A stretch of DNA of 40,000 nucleotides from the NCBI RefSeq assembly GCF_022026395.1, contig NZ_CP041767.1, forward strand, positions 160,001-200,000, given 5' to 3'. This DNA is from Brevibacillus brevis. Its GTDB lineage: Bacteria > Bacillota > Bacilli > Brevibacillales > Brevibacillaceae. A program made the position numbers and the translations under genes. Below the pieces are notes generated by a model that was not told where the DNA came from, ran no database searches, and saw nothing but the letters and a program-made list of their open reading frames with translations. Positions 1 to 7,168 of the stretch are shown here, piece by piece. Numbering within the stretch: the first letter of the stretch is position 1; each line of letters starts with the position of its first letter.

Positions 1-945
1 ACAGGTAGTTTAGTTCCTGAAATGACTCGTCCCAAACAGCTTATAACTGTTTACGGTCCCAAAGGTGGCGTAGGAAAAACATTTATTTCTCGTGAGCTAG
101 CGATTTTCTTTTCTATGCAAAAAAACGAGGGGGTCCCATTGCGGGTAATCGCTGTTGACTTCAATCTTGATCTCGGTACATTTGCGACTACTTTGAATCT
201 CCCCCGTACCCCGAATCTTTTTACGTGGGTAAAGGATCTTGATGCTCAGTTGCATTCGTATATTCAGGGTCAAGGAAAAGACCCGTATTCCATTAGTAGT
301 GAGGAATGGCAGGAATATGCACAAGCCTTGCCGTTATCTCCTCAACAAATCGAGAAATATGTGGTTGTTCATTCCGATACGGGATTGCATGTAATTACCT
401 CCCCCCGTGATATTCGGCAAAGCTTTGAAATCCGTGACTATCATTTATATTTGATTCTCGAAACGTTAAAACAAAGCAACTACGACGTCGTTCTTATCGA
501 TACGGCTCCGGATACAACAGATGCAACGATTCAAGCTCTGTTTTTTGCAGAACATGTTGTGATGGTGGGAAATCCGGTAGTAGACTCCATTGAAAATATT
601 CAACGATTGCTAAAACTGTTGAGAGAAGCAGAGTACCCTGAAGAGCGCATTCAAATTTGCATGAATCGTTTGCAGAGGAAAGAAATGTTTACCTTAGATG
701 AAATTCGTGCCTATTTCCAGCTTCACCCTAGCAAAAAAATCTTCTCAATACCTGACGATGTGGAAGTGAAAAAATCGATTAATACCGGAACGCCAGTCAT
801 GCTCCAGTCAGGGAGAATTCCGGCCAAGGAAGCCATTGAGACATTAGGAAAAGCACTGTTCCCCGTAGATGGAGAGCAAATGAAGGCTGCTGAAAAAGAG
901 AAACCAAAAGAGAAAACATCTCTCTTCAAGTGGTTGTGGGGATAA
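1..945 (+). CDS. CpaE-like MinD/ParA-family ATPase of a Tad pilus locus (5' end probably outside window)
   Basis: P-loop ATPase of the MinD/ParA/CpaE family, expected to act at the membrane as a localisation or assembly factor for the Tad machine encoded just downstream. Counting from the ATG at 22, a canonical deviant Walker A (KGGVGKT) lies at residues 14-20. It is followed by an Asp-containing switch region (AVDFNLDLG) and a Walker B-like strand (VVLIDTAPD). The frame stays open from base 1, and no Shine-Dalgarno precedes the ATG at 22. CpaE proteins usually carry an N-terminal receiver-like domain before the P-loop, so the real start is probably upstream of the window; 307 residues is the minimum length. 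The next gene starts 11 bases after the stop, so the two are probably co-transcribed. Family assignment is firm; the exact role is inferred from context. Confidence 0.85.
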   Translation, partial: TGSLVPEMTRPKQLITVYGPKGGVGKTFISRELAIFFSMQKNEGVPLRVIAVDFNLDLGTFATTLNLPRTPNLFTWVKDLDAQLHSYIQGQGKDPYSISSEEWQEYAQALPLSPQQIEKYVVVHSDTGLHVITSPRDIRQSFEIRDYHLYLILETLKQSNYDVVLIDTAPDTTDATIQALFFAEHVVMVGNPVVDSIENIQRLLKLLREAEYPEERIQICMNRLQRKEMFTLDEIRAYFQLHPSKKIFSIPDDVEVKKSINTGTPVMLQSGRIPAKEAIETLGKALFPVDGEQMKAAEKEKPKEKTSLFKWLWG

Positions 946-956
946 GGGAGGGTGTC

Positions 957-2444
957 ATGTTCGATAAAAAACAGTTACTAGGCATTACTAATCAAGTTCG
1001 CCCTGCGCAAGAATTACGATCAGCGGGCAGGGGAATGGCGGGAGTTCCTTCGACGCTTCACGAAAAAATGCAAGCCCCCGATCACGCGCGGACGAATGAA
1101 AAATGGGTCGGGGCAGATCGAGAAACGTCGATTCGTACCCAGATTGTTGAGAAATACGGAAAGCGATTATGGGAGGAAAAGCATTCTTCACTCTTTTTAG
1201 ATGAGCTGACGACAGATATTCGAATGCTGCTGGAGTCGCAAACCACCCTGACGACCATACAAATGGATGCAGAAGTAAAACGACTGCTGCATTCTTTGAC
1301 GGGTTGGGGCCCATTAGACGCCTTATTAGAGGATAACGACATCACGGAGATTCTTTTTCATCGCTATAACTATCTCGTCATTGAAAGAAAAAGTACGGGT
1401 CGTCTTGAATCTCCGGACATTGCTGTTTTTCGTGATGAGGAAGAGCTGCTGCGCCTATTGGAACAAATTGCAGCGACCATGGGACGTGAGTTTAATGAAA
1501 CAAAAGCAGAGTTGCATACACAGCTTCCGGACGGTTCCCGGGTTGCTGCTACGCATCGCTCGATTTCTCCCGATGGACATATGCTCACGATCAGAAAACA
1601 CCGCGAGCTACTCAGTGAGTCCGATTATTTGCGGTACGGTTCCATTTGCGAGCCGATGCTTCTCTTTTTAAACAGAGCCGTCGGTTTATCTCGTGCATCT
1701 GGCATTGTCAGTGGAGGAACAGGCTCAGGCAAGACACACATGCTCAATCTCATCTCCCAATATGTACCTGATCATTTGAGTATTATTACGATCGAGGATG
1801 TTTTGGAGATGAAGCTTCAGCATCCTTTTGTACGCAGATTTTTAGCGAAACCTGCAAATTACGAGGGGAAGGGTGGGTTTTCGATCAAGGATTGTGTTCG
1901 CTTGTCCTTGCGCAAAAGGCCGGATGTCATTATGGTCGGTGAGACACGAGGGGGAGAAATCGTAGATATGCTTTGGGCGATGAATACGGACCATCCTGGC
2001 AGCTGGAGCACAGCACATGCAAACTCACCGCGTGCTTTGATAGATTCAACATTGCCCATTTTATTTGGAAAAGCAGATGAAGGGTATAGTGCGGAAGAGC
2101 GCAATTTAATGATCGGTTCGGCACTGGACCTGATTGTTCAAGTAAAACGTTTTGAAGAAGATGGCAGTCGCAAGGTGGTAGCGATAACGGAGGTAGTGGG
2201 GACGGGTCAATCACATGAAGAATGGATAAAACGAGCTTGCAACATTAAACAGGTTCTCCCTGATCGGGTGTATTTGCAGGATATATACGTGTACGAAGCA
2301 ACAGGCGTGGAGAATGGGAGAGTAAAGGGTCACTTCAAATGGACAGGCTACCGGCCAGAGCGACTGATTAAACGATGGCTAGAGAAAGGTTTGTCCCGAG
2401 AGGAGATTGAGCAAGTCTTTTTCACCACACCAATACCGCTATAG
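957..2444 (+). CDS. cpaF: CpaF/TadA-type secretion motor ATPase, Tad cluster 1
   Basis: Cytoplasmic hexameric ATPase of the GspE/CpaF superfamily that powers pilus assembly or secretion. In the 495-residue product I see an N-terminal region, a linker domain (about 100-220), Walker A GGTGSGKT at 253-260, an Asp box near 280, the Walker B glutamate in VGETRG (E329) and the His box STAHAN (H354). All catalytic landmarks are intact. An upstream in-frame ATG at 930 would overlap the preceding gene. I chose 957 because AGGGAGGG sits at 945-952 just before it. The gene follows the CpaE-like gene and precedes TadB and TadC homologues, the standard Tad order. Clearly different from the second motor at 10768, which is shorter. 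Confidence 0.92.
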   Translation: MFDKKQLLGITNQVRPAQELRSAGRGMAGVPSTLHEKMQAPDHARTNEKWVGADRETSIRTQIVEKYGKRLWEEKHSSLFLDELTTDIRMLLESQTTLTTIQMDAEVKRLLHSLTGWGPLDALLEDNDITEILFHRYNYLVIERKSTGRLESPDIAVFRDEEELLRLLEQIAATMGREFNETKAELHTQLPDGSRVAATHRSISPDGHMLTIRKHRELLSESDYLRYGSICEPMLLFLNRAVGLSRASGIVSGGTGSGKTHMLNLISQYVPDHLSIITIEDVLEMKLQHPFVRRFLAKPANYEGKGGFSIKDCVRLSLRKRPDVIMVGETRGGEIVDMLWAMNTDHPGSWSTAHANSPRALIDSTLPILFGKADEGYSAEERNLMIGSALDLIVQVKRFEEDGSRKVVAITEVVGTGQSHEEWIKRACNIKQVLPDRVYLQDIYVYEATGVENGRVKGHFKWTGYRPERLIKRWLEKGLSREEIEQVFFTTPIPL

Positions 2445-2455
2445 GAGGAGAAAGT

Positions 2456-3352
2456 ATGGACATTAGCTTACCTGTTGCAATCGGGATGGGGATGGCCATC
2501 CTGTTATTGATCTTGCCCAACAAATTGTATATGCGAGAACCGACGGGGAAGCACGAAATCGTAGAAGTGTTGCAACAGGACAGGAAAACTATTTGGAAGC
2601 AGTTTGAGGAGAGGTTGGCAAAATCGCGCTCTGGGTGGGGGGTAAACCAGTATGTGACCCTCTCTTTTTTATTGGGAATCGCGTCCTTTGGTGTGAGTAG
2701 TCAGATCTTGCAGTCTTGGTGGATGTCATTGCCTGCTTTGTTGGCAGGGATTATGTTTACCGAACGGTTAGTGAGTGTATGGGGGGCTCGTCGAAAGGAC
2801 GAGTTCGAAGCAGGCAATGTAAAAGCAATTCGTCTTATGGCCAGTTCTTTACGCACCTCTCCATCGTATTTGCATGCGTTTGAACAGGTAGCAACTAGTC
2901 CATTCTTATCGGAAATCGTTTTAGAGGAATACAGGCGTATTGTAGAGCTATTGCGGGCACAAGTCCCGTTGGAGCACGTAATGAATCGATTCTTTGAACG
3001 CACAGGATCAGCGGATGTCAAATATTTAGCGACTATTGTCCACATTCAACGTGAGATGGGCGGAGATATGGCCAAAACGCTCGATTTGGCTGCCTCTTCA
3101 ATATTGCGGCGCAGACAGTCGCTCCGTAGACAAAAAGCAGCTATGGCACAGATCGTGGCACAGGTGAATTTACTAAGTGTCATGCCGTTTGTTTTTGTCA
3201 TTGCGTTGTATGTAAATAATCCCAATCATTTCGACCCATTAACGGCCACAATCGGGGGACGGTTTCTTATTTTGGGAAGCCTGGCCTCTATTTTGATTGG
3301 GGGAGAAGCAATTCGTTATGTTGCGCATAAAAGCATAAGCAGGAGAGCATAG
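2456..3352 (+). CDS. TadB-like inner-membrane platform protein, Tad cluster 1
   Basis: 298-residue integral membrane protein of the GspF/TadB (type II secretion F domain) class. It forms the platform that couples the motor ATPase to pilin polymerisation. A hydrophobic segment opens the protein (about 5-20), a pair lies near 68-105, and two more sit near the C-terminus (about 240-290). A polar cytoplasmic region of roughly 120 residues lies between them; this is the usual TadB layout. AGGAGGAGA ends a few bases before the ATG, so the start is well supported. The stop of the motor gene is 11 bases upstream and the TadC-like gene starts 11 bases downstream. Family identity rests on length, topology and position rather than on a catalytic motif. 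Confidence 0.8.
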   Translation: MDISLPVAIGMGMAILLLILPNKLYMREPTGKHEIVEVLQQDRKTIWKQFEERLAKSRSGWGVNQYVTLSFLLGIASFGVSSQILQSWWMSLPALLAGIMFTERLVSVWGARRKDEFEAGNVKAIRLMASSLRTSPSYLHAFEQVATSPFLSEIVLEEYRRIVELLRAQVPLEHVMNRFFERTGSADVKYLATIVHIQREMGGDMAKTLDLAASSILRRRQSLRRQKAAMAQIVAQVNLLSVMPFVFVIALYVNNPNHFDPLTATIGGRFLILGSLASILIGGEAIRYVAHKSISRRA

Positions 3353-3363
3353 GAGAGGGTGCA

Positions 3364-4278
3364 ATGTTCGTTCTCGTTCTTAGTCTATTGGTGAGTGTTG
3401 CTATATTTCTGTACGGCTTGCCGTCTTGTGTGAGTAAGGGAGAACAAATCTCGGCCACCCTTTTGGGCAGGATTGACTCCGTGAAACAAGCCAAGCTTGA
3501 GAAATCGTTTCAACAACGACGAAAAAGGTGGACACTGGTTCAAAGCTTGGAGAAAAACCATGTACTGCTACAGCACTTTTACAAATGGACGGGTGTCGAT
3601 AAGAAAAAAATAGAGGAAACATTGGTTCGTCTGGGGATCGATATAAGCTTGACCGAGATTGTCTTGTTCCGGCTCATCAGCATGTGTTTCATCGTTTCAT
3701 CTCTAGCTTCATTGTCAATAAGCATGGTTAATGGGGAAAAAATCGGAACGATGAATGGGCTTCCCTTAACAATTAGTTTATTTTTGTACTTGCTACCGAA
3801 CATGCTGCTAGATCGGGCAGACAAGCGAGCAAAAGCTGAAATTCGAGAGCAGGTCCCTATCTTTTTTAGCATCGTGCAGTCATTGGTGGATGCTGGCATG
3901 CCATTGCAACAGGCTGTAAAGCAGACAGCGAGGCGTTTTGATGCCAGACTTGGCAGAGAACTCGCGAGCCTGGAAATGGGAGAAAAAAGGCATGGAAACT
4001 GGCGAAAGGCGCTTGAAGAGTTGGCCTTTCGGTGGGAGGTAGATTCGTTGACGTCCATTGCGCTGGAGATGAACGAGGCGATGAAAAAAGGGGTTAGCAT
4101 ATCGCAAATGTTGTCTGTCCAAGTAGAGGAGCAAGTGAGACAACAAGAAGACGAGGCTGCTACCCATATGAATCGGTTAAATATTAGGTTATTGCCTTTT
4201 GTCATTTTATTAATGGGACTGCCGTTGCTGTTTTTGGTGATGGGCCCTGCATTCATCGGCATCGGAGAAAGCTTGTAG
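3364..4278 (+). CDS. TadC-like inner-membrane platform protein, Tad cluster 1
   Basis: 304-residue GspF/TadC-class membrane protein, the usual partner of TadB in the assembly platform. Hydrophobic segments occur at the N-terminus (about 2-20), around 95-115 and 128-148, and at the C-terminus (about 278-300). The soluble part carries the F-domain-like stretch VQSLVDAGMPLQQAVKQ, close to the motif seen in bacterial F-domain platform proteins. A GGAGAGGG Shine-Dalgarno directly precedes the ATG. After the stop there is a 90-base gap before the pilin gene, the only sizeable gap in this cluster. That would allow separate expression of the pilin, but I see no convincing promoter in it. Confidence 0.8.
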   Translation: MFVLVLSLLVSVAIFLYGLPSCVSKGEQISATLLGRIDSVKQAKLEKSFQQRRKRWTLVQSLEKNHVLLQHFYKWTGVDKKKIEETLVRLGIDISLTEIVLFRLISMCFIVSSLASLSISMVNGEKIGTMNGLPLTISLFLYLLPNMLLDRADKRAKAEIREQVPIFFSIVQSLVDAGMPLQQAVKQTARRFDARLGRELASLEMGEKRHGNWRKALEELAFRWEVDSLTSIALEMNEAMKKGVSISQMLSVQVEEQVRQQEDEAATHMNRLNIRLLPFVILLMGLPLLFLVMGPAFIGIGESL

Positions 4279-4368
4279 CAAAATTAGCGCATGTAAATAT
4301 TTTTGCGAGAGGCACTGTCTTTTGGCAGAGTGAAAATAGAACCAAAATCTCAATGAGGAGTGAATGGA

Positions 4369-4545
4369 ATGGGAGCCATCGCAGATTATTTCAACCGTTT
4401 TTGGTATGAGGAGGACGGTGTCACGATCGTAGAAATGGTCATTATCATTGCCGTCATCTTGATTGTGCTTATTCCGACACTGACACAACTAGGCACTGCC
4501 GAAGACGAGAAGCTGAAGGAACTGCAAGAAAAAATAAGCAAATGA
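4369..4545 (+). CDS. Flp-type (class IVb) pilin
   Basis: 58-residue prepilin, the likely major subunit of the filament built by cluster 1. A short basic/acidic leader ends at G17. The residues after it, VTIVE, place a glutamate at +5, followed by about 18 hydrophobic residues (MVIIIAVILIVLI...) and a charged C-terminal helix. This is the class III prepilin signal cleaved by TadV/CpaA-type peptidases, and that peptidase is encoded next, with overlapping stop and start codons. A GTG at 4360 is also open, but AGGAG at 4356-4360 sits correctly for the ATG at 4369. A small holin-like protein could look similar, but the G/E+5 pattern and location make pilin much more likely. Confidence 0.85.
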   Translation: MGAIADYFNRFWYEEDGVTIVEMVIIIAVILIVLIPTLTQLGTAEDEKLKELQEKISK

Positions 4546-5039
4546 CTAACGTAATCTTGCTAGGCGTATTAGGAGCGGCCGCATGGATGGATTGGAGACA
4601 AAGGAAAATACCGAATACTCTTGTTTTTCCAGCGATTGCTGTCGGCTTATGGCATCAGTGGGAAGGTGAATTTTTGGGAGGAGCATTACTAGGTGTGGCT
4701 GGAGCCTTTTTGTTGACAGTTGGTCCCGTAATCTTAAAAGGGATGGGGATGGGTGATCAAAAGCTGCTGATGGCTGTTGGAGCTTGGACAAGTTGGAGTG
4801 TGGTGTATTCTTTGTTTTTGCATTCTATCATCTTATGCCTTGTTGTGATGGTGTTCTATCCGCAAAATTGGGCTCGCCTTTGCAACAATCTTCAAATCAT
4901 AGCAGCCGGATGGACAGCACATCGACAAGTTTGGCTTCCAGACAGGGCAAAAACAGCCTTTTCATTCCCCTACGCCGTATATTTGCTGGGTGCTTTTGTG
5001 TTCCAATCCGTACGAGATGTCATCGGAGCAATCGGATGA
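4542..5039 (+). CDS. TadV/CpaA-type prepilin peptidase (A24 family)
   Basis: 165-residue polytopic membrane aspartyl protease that removes the leader peptide from Flp-type prepilins. The two catalytic aspartates are visible: D17 in AWMDWRQRKIPN and D72 in the GxGD-type motif GMGDQK. The rest is almost entirely hydrophobic with about four membrane spans. It lacks the N-terminal methyltransferase domain of PilD, as expected for the short TadV/CpaA branch. The ATG overlaps the pilin stop (ATGA), so the two are translationally coupled. It is the only prepilin peptidase gene in the window, so cluster 2 must share it, use one elsewhere, or need none. Confidence 0.9.
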   Translation: MTNVILLGVLGAAAWMDWRQRKIPNTLVFPAIAVGLWHQWEGEFLGGALLGVAGAFLLTVGPVILKGMGMGDQKLLMAVGAWTSWSVVYSLFLHSIILCLVVMVFYPQNWARLCNNLQIIAAGWTAHRQVWLPDRAKTAFSFPYAVYLLGAFVFQSVRDVIGAIG

Positions 5040-5467
5040 TTACACGCTTGGGACGAGTGATACGTGCGAGGATGAAAGATGAGCGAGGCAGCCAGATGAT
5101 TGAGTTTATTTTGGTGTTTCCTTTAGTTTGGATCTTGATCGTATTCTCCTTTGACCAATTCAGCATGATGTACAACAAGCAAAAGGCATTGGCGGCTGCG
5201 TATGAGGCAGGGAGAATTGCTGCAGTGCAGCCCAATTTCGGTTTGGCCAAATTCCATGCGAAAGAGCGAGGCACATCGGAACTAGCACAAGGTATTGGAG
5301 TCCTTCACAAAGATGTCCAGCTGGAGCTTGATGGGAACGGCTGGAGAAAAGGCAGTCATGTAAAAGCTGAAGCAACAGTTTCATTTCGGCTTCTCTCCAC
5401 GGGAGAATTATTCGAGATAACTGAAAGCTATCACATGATGGTTGAAAATGCGGAGGAGAAGCAATGA
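5036..5467 (+). CDS. TadE-like minor pseudopilin
   Basis: 143-residue membrane-anchored pseudopilin. A basic N-terminus ending in DERG18 is followed by SQMIE, which puts a glutamate at +5 (E23). A hydrophobic segment follows (FILVFPLVWILIVFSF), then an extracytoplasmic domain. The GSQMIEF pattern is typical of TadE-family proteins processed by the adjacent peptidase. The frame is open as far back as 4784, which would bury the start inside the peptidase gene. I use ATG 5036 because it overlaps the peptidase stop (ATGA) and has GGAG at 5025-5028. It probably caps or primes the Flp filament. Next gene overlaps by four bases. Confidence 0.85.
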   Translation: MITRLGRVIRARMKDERGSQMIEFILVFPLVWILIVFSFDQFSMMYNKQKALAAAYEAGRIAAVQPNFGLAKFHAKERGTSELAQGIGVLHKDVQLELDGNGWRKGSHVKAEATVSFRLLSTGELFEITESYHMMVENAEEKQ

Positions 5468-5973
5468 ATGATTCGTTGCATCATTTTTTGAATCGAGTGA
5501 AGGAAGAGCGCGGGGCAACTATGATTACTGTGCTCTTCTTTCTCTTCTGCTTGGGCAGTCTGCTCTCTATCCTGTTATTTTTGGAACAGACAGATTATCT
5601 AAAAATGAAGATGCAACATACAGCGGATTTGATTACTAAGGGAGCACGTGCGGCTGGAAAATGGGAGTACGTGGATACAAACGGTGATAAGCAAATCAGA
5701 TTGTTTGCGACAACAGAAGAAGCGGAACGGCGTGATGCGGATATCATTCGCGGGGCACGTGAAGAAGCGGGGATTCTTTGGAGATTAAACAGGGGGAATC
5801 TGGAGGGAACAAGTGATGAGGTCTCTGTTATTCACCAAAAAGGTGAACGGCCTTATTTGTACTTGCAAGGAATCTATCATTTAGAAGTAAAGCTTGAAAA
5901 GGACATACCTGTATTTTGGGATGAGCTTTTTGTAAAAATGAACAGAGTCTCCCAGTCTGGGGTCTATGAATAA
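5464..5973 (+). CDS. TadE/TadG-like minor pseudopilin without the conserved +5 glutamate
   Basis: 169-residue protein with a short basic leader (EERG17), then ATMIT and a hydrophobic segment (about 20-40), then an extracytoplasmic part with the TadG-like stretch MQHTADLITKGARAAG. In its neighbour the +5 position is Glu; here it is Thr22. In several Tad systems one minor pseudopilin lacks that residue, so this is probably a TadF/TadG-type subunit. The ATG overlaps the preceding stop (ATGA) and follows GGAGAAG. Function is inferred from the leader, topology and operon position; no enzymatic motif is visible. Confidence 0.72.
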   Translation: MNDSLHHFLNRVKEERGATMITVLFFLFCLGSLLSILLFLEQTDYLKMKMQHTADLITKGARAAGKWEYVDTNGDKQIRLFATTEEAERRDADIIRGAREEAGILWRLNRGNLEGTSDEVSVIHQKGERPYLYLQGIYHLEVKLEKDIPVFWDELFVKMNRVSQSGVYE

Positions 5974-6064
5974 AGTCACAATTTTGAACAAAGGTACTGT
6001 TATTTTTGTCCTAATCCCGCGTGGTAATTTAGTAGTATATTCCAAAAATGGGGATAGGAGTGAT

Positions 6065-6688
6065 ATGACAGTGCCCTCAAAAATAGTCGATCGGTACAAA
6101 CGAATTCTTAGCGGAGAGCAAAAGCGTTTTTCCCCGTATGAGTTCGAAGATGTGCAGTACCGAAAGCAAAAAGTCCAATTAGTTGTTAGATATGCGATTG
6201 AAAATGTAAAAAGATGGACTCCTGAGCAGGCGAGACGTGAATTGAGCTTGCAGGATGTCAAAGAACTGAAGCTGCATTTGGTGAGAGAATTTATTGAGCC
6301 GCCTATCGAGGCAAAGGCGGAGGATGTGTATTACTTCGTCGAATTCGCTTATCCGTATTTACCTCGGCTTTCAGAAGAACAACGAGTGTTATGGGTTTAC
6401 CAAGAAGTGCTTTCAGGCATAAGACGTCATTTTCCCCCAGCTTATTTTCAGAGCATAAAGGGGGAGGAACGGGCAAAAATATGCGTCGACTATATGTGCA
6501 AGCATCTGCTAAAGCTGGCAGATTTGCGTCAACTGCCAAGTATTTTCAGCAAAACAGAGAGAGCCTATACGCTCCTGAAAACATATAAACTCAAGATTCT
6601 CGTCGATACGCTCTACTTTTCACCATTTGATATGGTCACTGAAATGTATCCCGAGCTTAGTGATCCCTCGTATTGGGACGAGTTATAA
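6065..6688 (+). CDS. Protein of unknown function with an internal Y-x-x-[IV]-L-S-G repeat (DUF4046-like?)
   Basis: Soluble protein with no membrane segment. The frame is open from an ATG at 5966 (240 residues). I prefer the ATG at 6065 (207 residues), which follows ATAGGAG. In that numbering two copies of one motif stand out: YKRILSGEQKRFSPYEF (11-27) and YQEVLSGIRRHFPPAYF (112-128). Between and after them are helical, charged regions ending with a YPELSDPSYW tail. The pattern reminds me of DUF4046-type Bacillus proteins, recalled from memory and not checked. It is the last gene before the structured leader of cluster 2, so it may belong functionally to either cluster. I do not know what it does. 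Confidence 0.65.
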   Translation: MTVPSKIVDRYKRILSGEQKRFSPYEFEDVQYRKQKVQLVVRYAIENVKRWTPEQARRELSLQDVKELKLHLVREFIEPPIEAKAEDVYYFVEFAYPYLPRLSEEQRVLWVYQEVLSGIRRHFPPAYFQSIKGEERAKICVDYMCKHLLKLADLRQLPSIFSKTERAYTLLKTYKLKILVDTLYFSPFDMVTEMYPELSDPSYWDEL

Positions 6689-6722
6689 AAATATTTGCAC
6701 AACCCTGCTGTCTTTTTTTACG

Positions 6723-6772
6723 GTAGAGATAGTTTCATAGGCTTATAAGCAGATGAAACGGCCGTACTCTAC
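6723..6772 (+). other. Nested inverted repeat upstream of the 92-residue ORF (possible RNA element or operator)
   Basis: Three helices nest perfectly: GTAGAG (6723-6728) with CTCTAC (6767-6772), GTTTCAT (6732-6738) with ATGAAAC (6753-6759), and the 10-base palindrome GCTTATAAGC (6741-6750) at the apex. Two symmetric 2-base AG steps separate the inner helices. A T-run follows none of it, so it is not a terminator. It lies 10 bases upstream of the Shine-Dalgarno at 6782-6790. It could be a 5' UTR regulatory structure or a dimeric regulator's operator. Confidence 0.55.
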
Positions 6773-6796
6773 AGGTGAGAGAAGGAGGCGTTGCGT

Positions 6797-7075
6797 ATGG
6801 CAACAGTAGAGGCTCACCAGAAATGCTCTGCATCCGTGGAGCAGCTTCTAGGGCGACAAGTACGCTACCAGAAGCACAAACCCGGCAGACATCTTTCAGT
6901 GGAAAGAGTTCCGCAGGGAGCGTTCCAGATCGAATCCGTACTTCGATTTGGAGACAGAGTAGTACTCAATGACGGGCTAATTGTAATGGAGAATGCTCCA
7001 ACCGTCATGGAGCGCGCGGGAAGGATTGCTCTTCTTTTCGCGACCGGAGAAGAACTTTACTTTGTAACTGAGTAG
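6797..7075 (+). CDS. Small protein of unknown function at the head of Tad cluster 2
   Basis: 92-residue protein without membrane segments, predicted mostly beta by eye (alternating stretches such as RVVLNDGLIVMENA and RIALLFATGEELYFV). One cysteine is near the N-terminus. I recognise no family. The start is firm: AAGGAGGCG at 6782-6790 is correctly spaced from the ATG at 6797, and the alternative TTG at 6791 is too close. It is flanked on both sides by inverted-repeat-rich intergenic DNA, unusual in this compact region, so it may be regulated separately from both Tad operons. Confidence 0.7.
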   Translation: MATVEAHQKCSASVEQLLGRQVRYQKHKPGRHLSVERVPQGAFQIESVLRFGDRVVLNDGLIVMENAPTVMERAGRIALLFATGEELYFVTE

Positions 7076-7085
7076 GTTCTCTTAA

Positions 7086-7166
7086 TCGCCTTGCACGGTT
7101 GCGTGTGAGGCGACCCATAAAGCGAACTGCCTGGTTTATCAGGCTAAATAAGATTCGACGAGTCGA
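7086..7166 (+). other. Leader with three successive hairpins before the cluster 2 operon
   Basis: Between the stop at 7075 and the ATG at 7169 there are three inverted repeats in 81 bases. TCGCCT/AGGCGA (7086-7091 with 7108-7113) has an inner GCAC/GTGT helix. GCCTG-GTTTAT-CAGGC spans 7129-7144. TCGAC-GA-GTCGA spans 7155-7166. The last abuts the start codon where a Shine-Dalgarno would be expected, and no good one is present. The first two hairpins lack a U-run. I do not recognise a known riboswitch class. Confidence 0.5.
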
Positions 7167-7168
7167 GA

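Noticed and set aside
723..1588. Several open frames on the minus strand across the CpaE and CpaF genes
   Set aside because: They lie opposite well-supported genes with intact motifs, have no ribosome binding sites and encode compositionally odd proteins; they are shadows.
4784..5035. Longer version of the TadE-like protein starting inside the peptidase gene
   Set aside because: It would overlap the peptidase by about 250 bases and put 84 unrelated residues before the pseudopilin signal. ATG 5036 with stop/start overlap and GGAG fits far better.
7076..7168. Cyclic-di-GMP (GEMM-type) riboswitch in the leader of the second Tad operon
   Set aside because: Tempting because pili are often controlled by cyclic-di-GMP, but the conserved GEMM core sequences are not present; only generic hairpins are seen.
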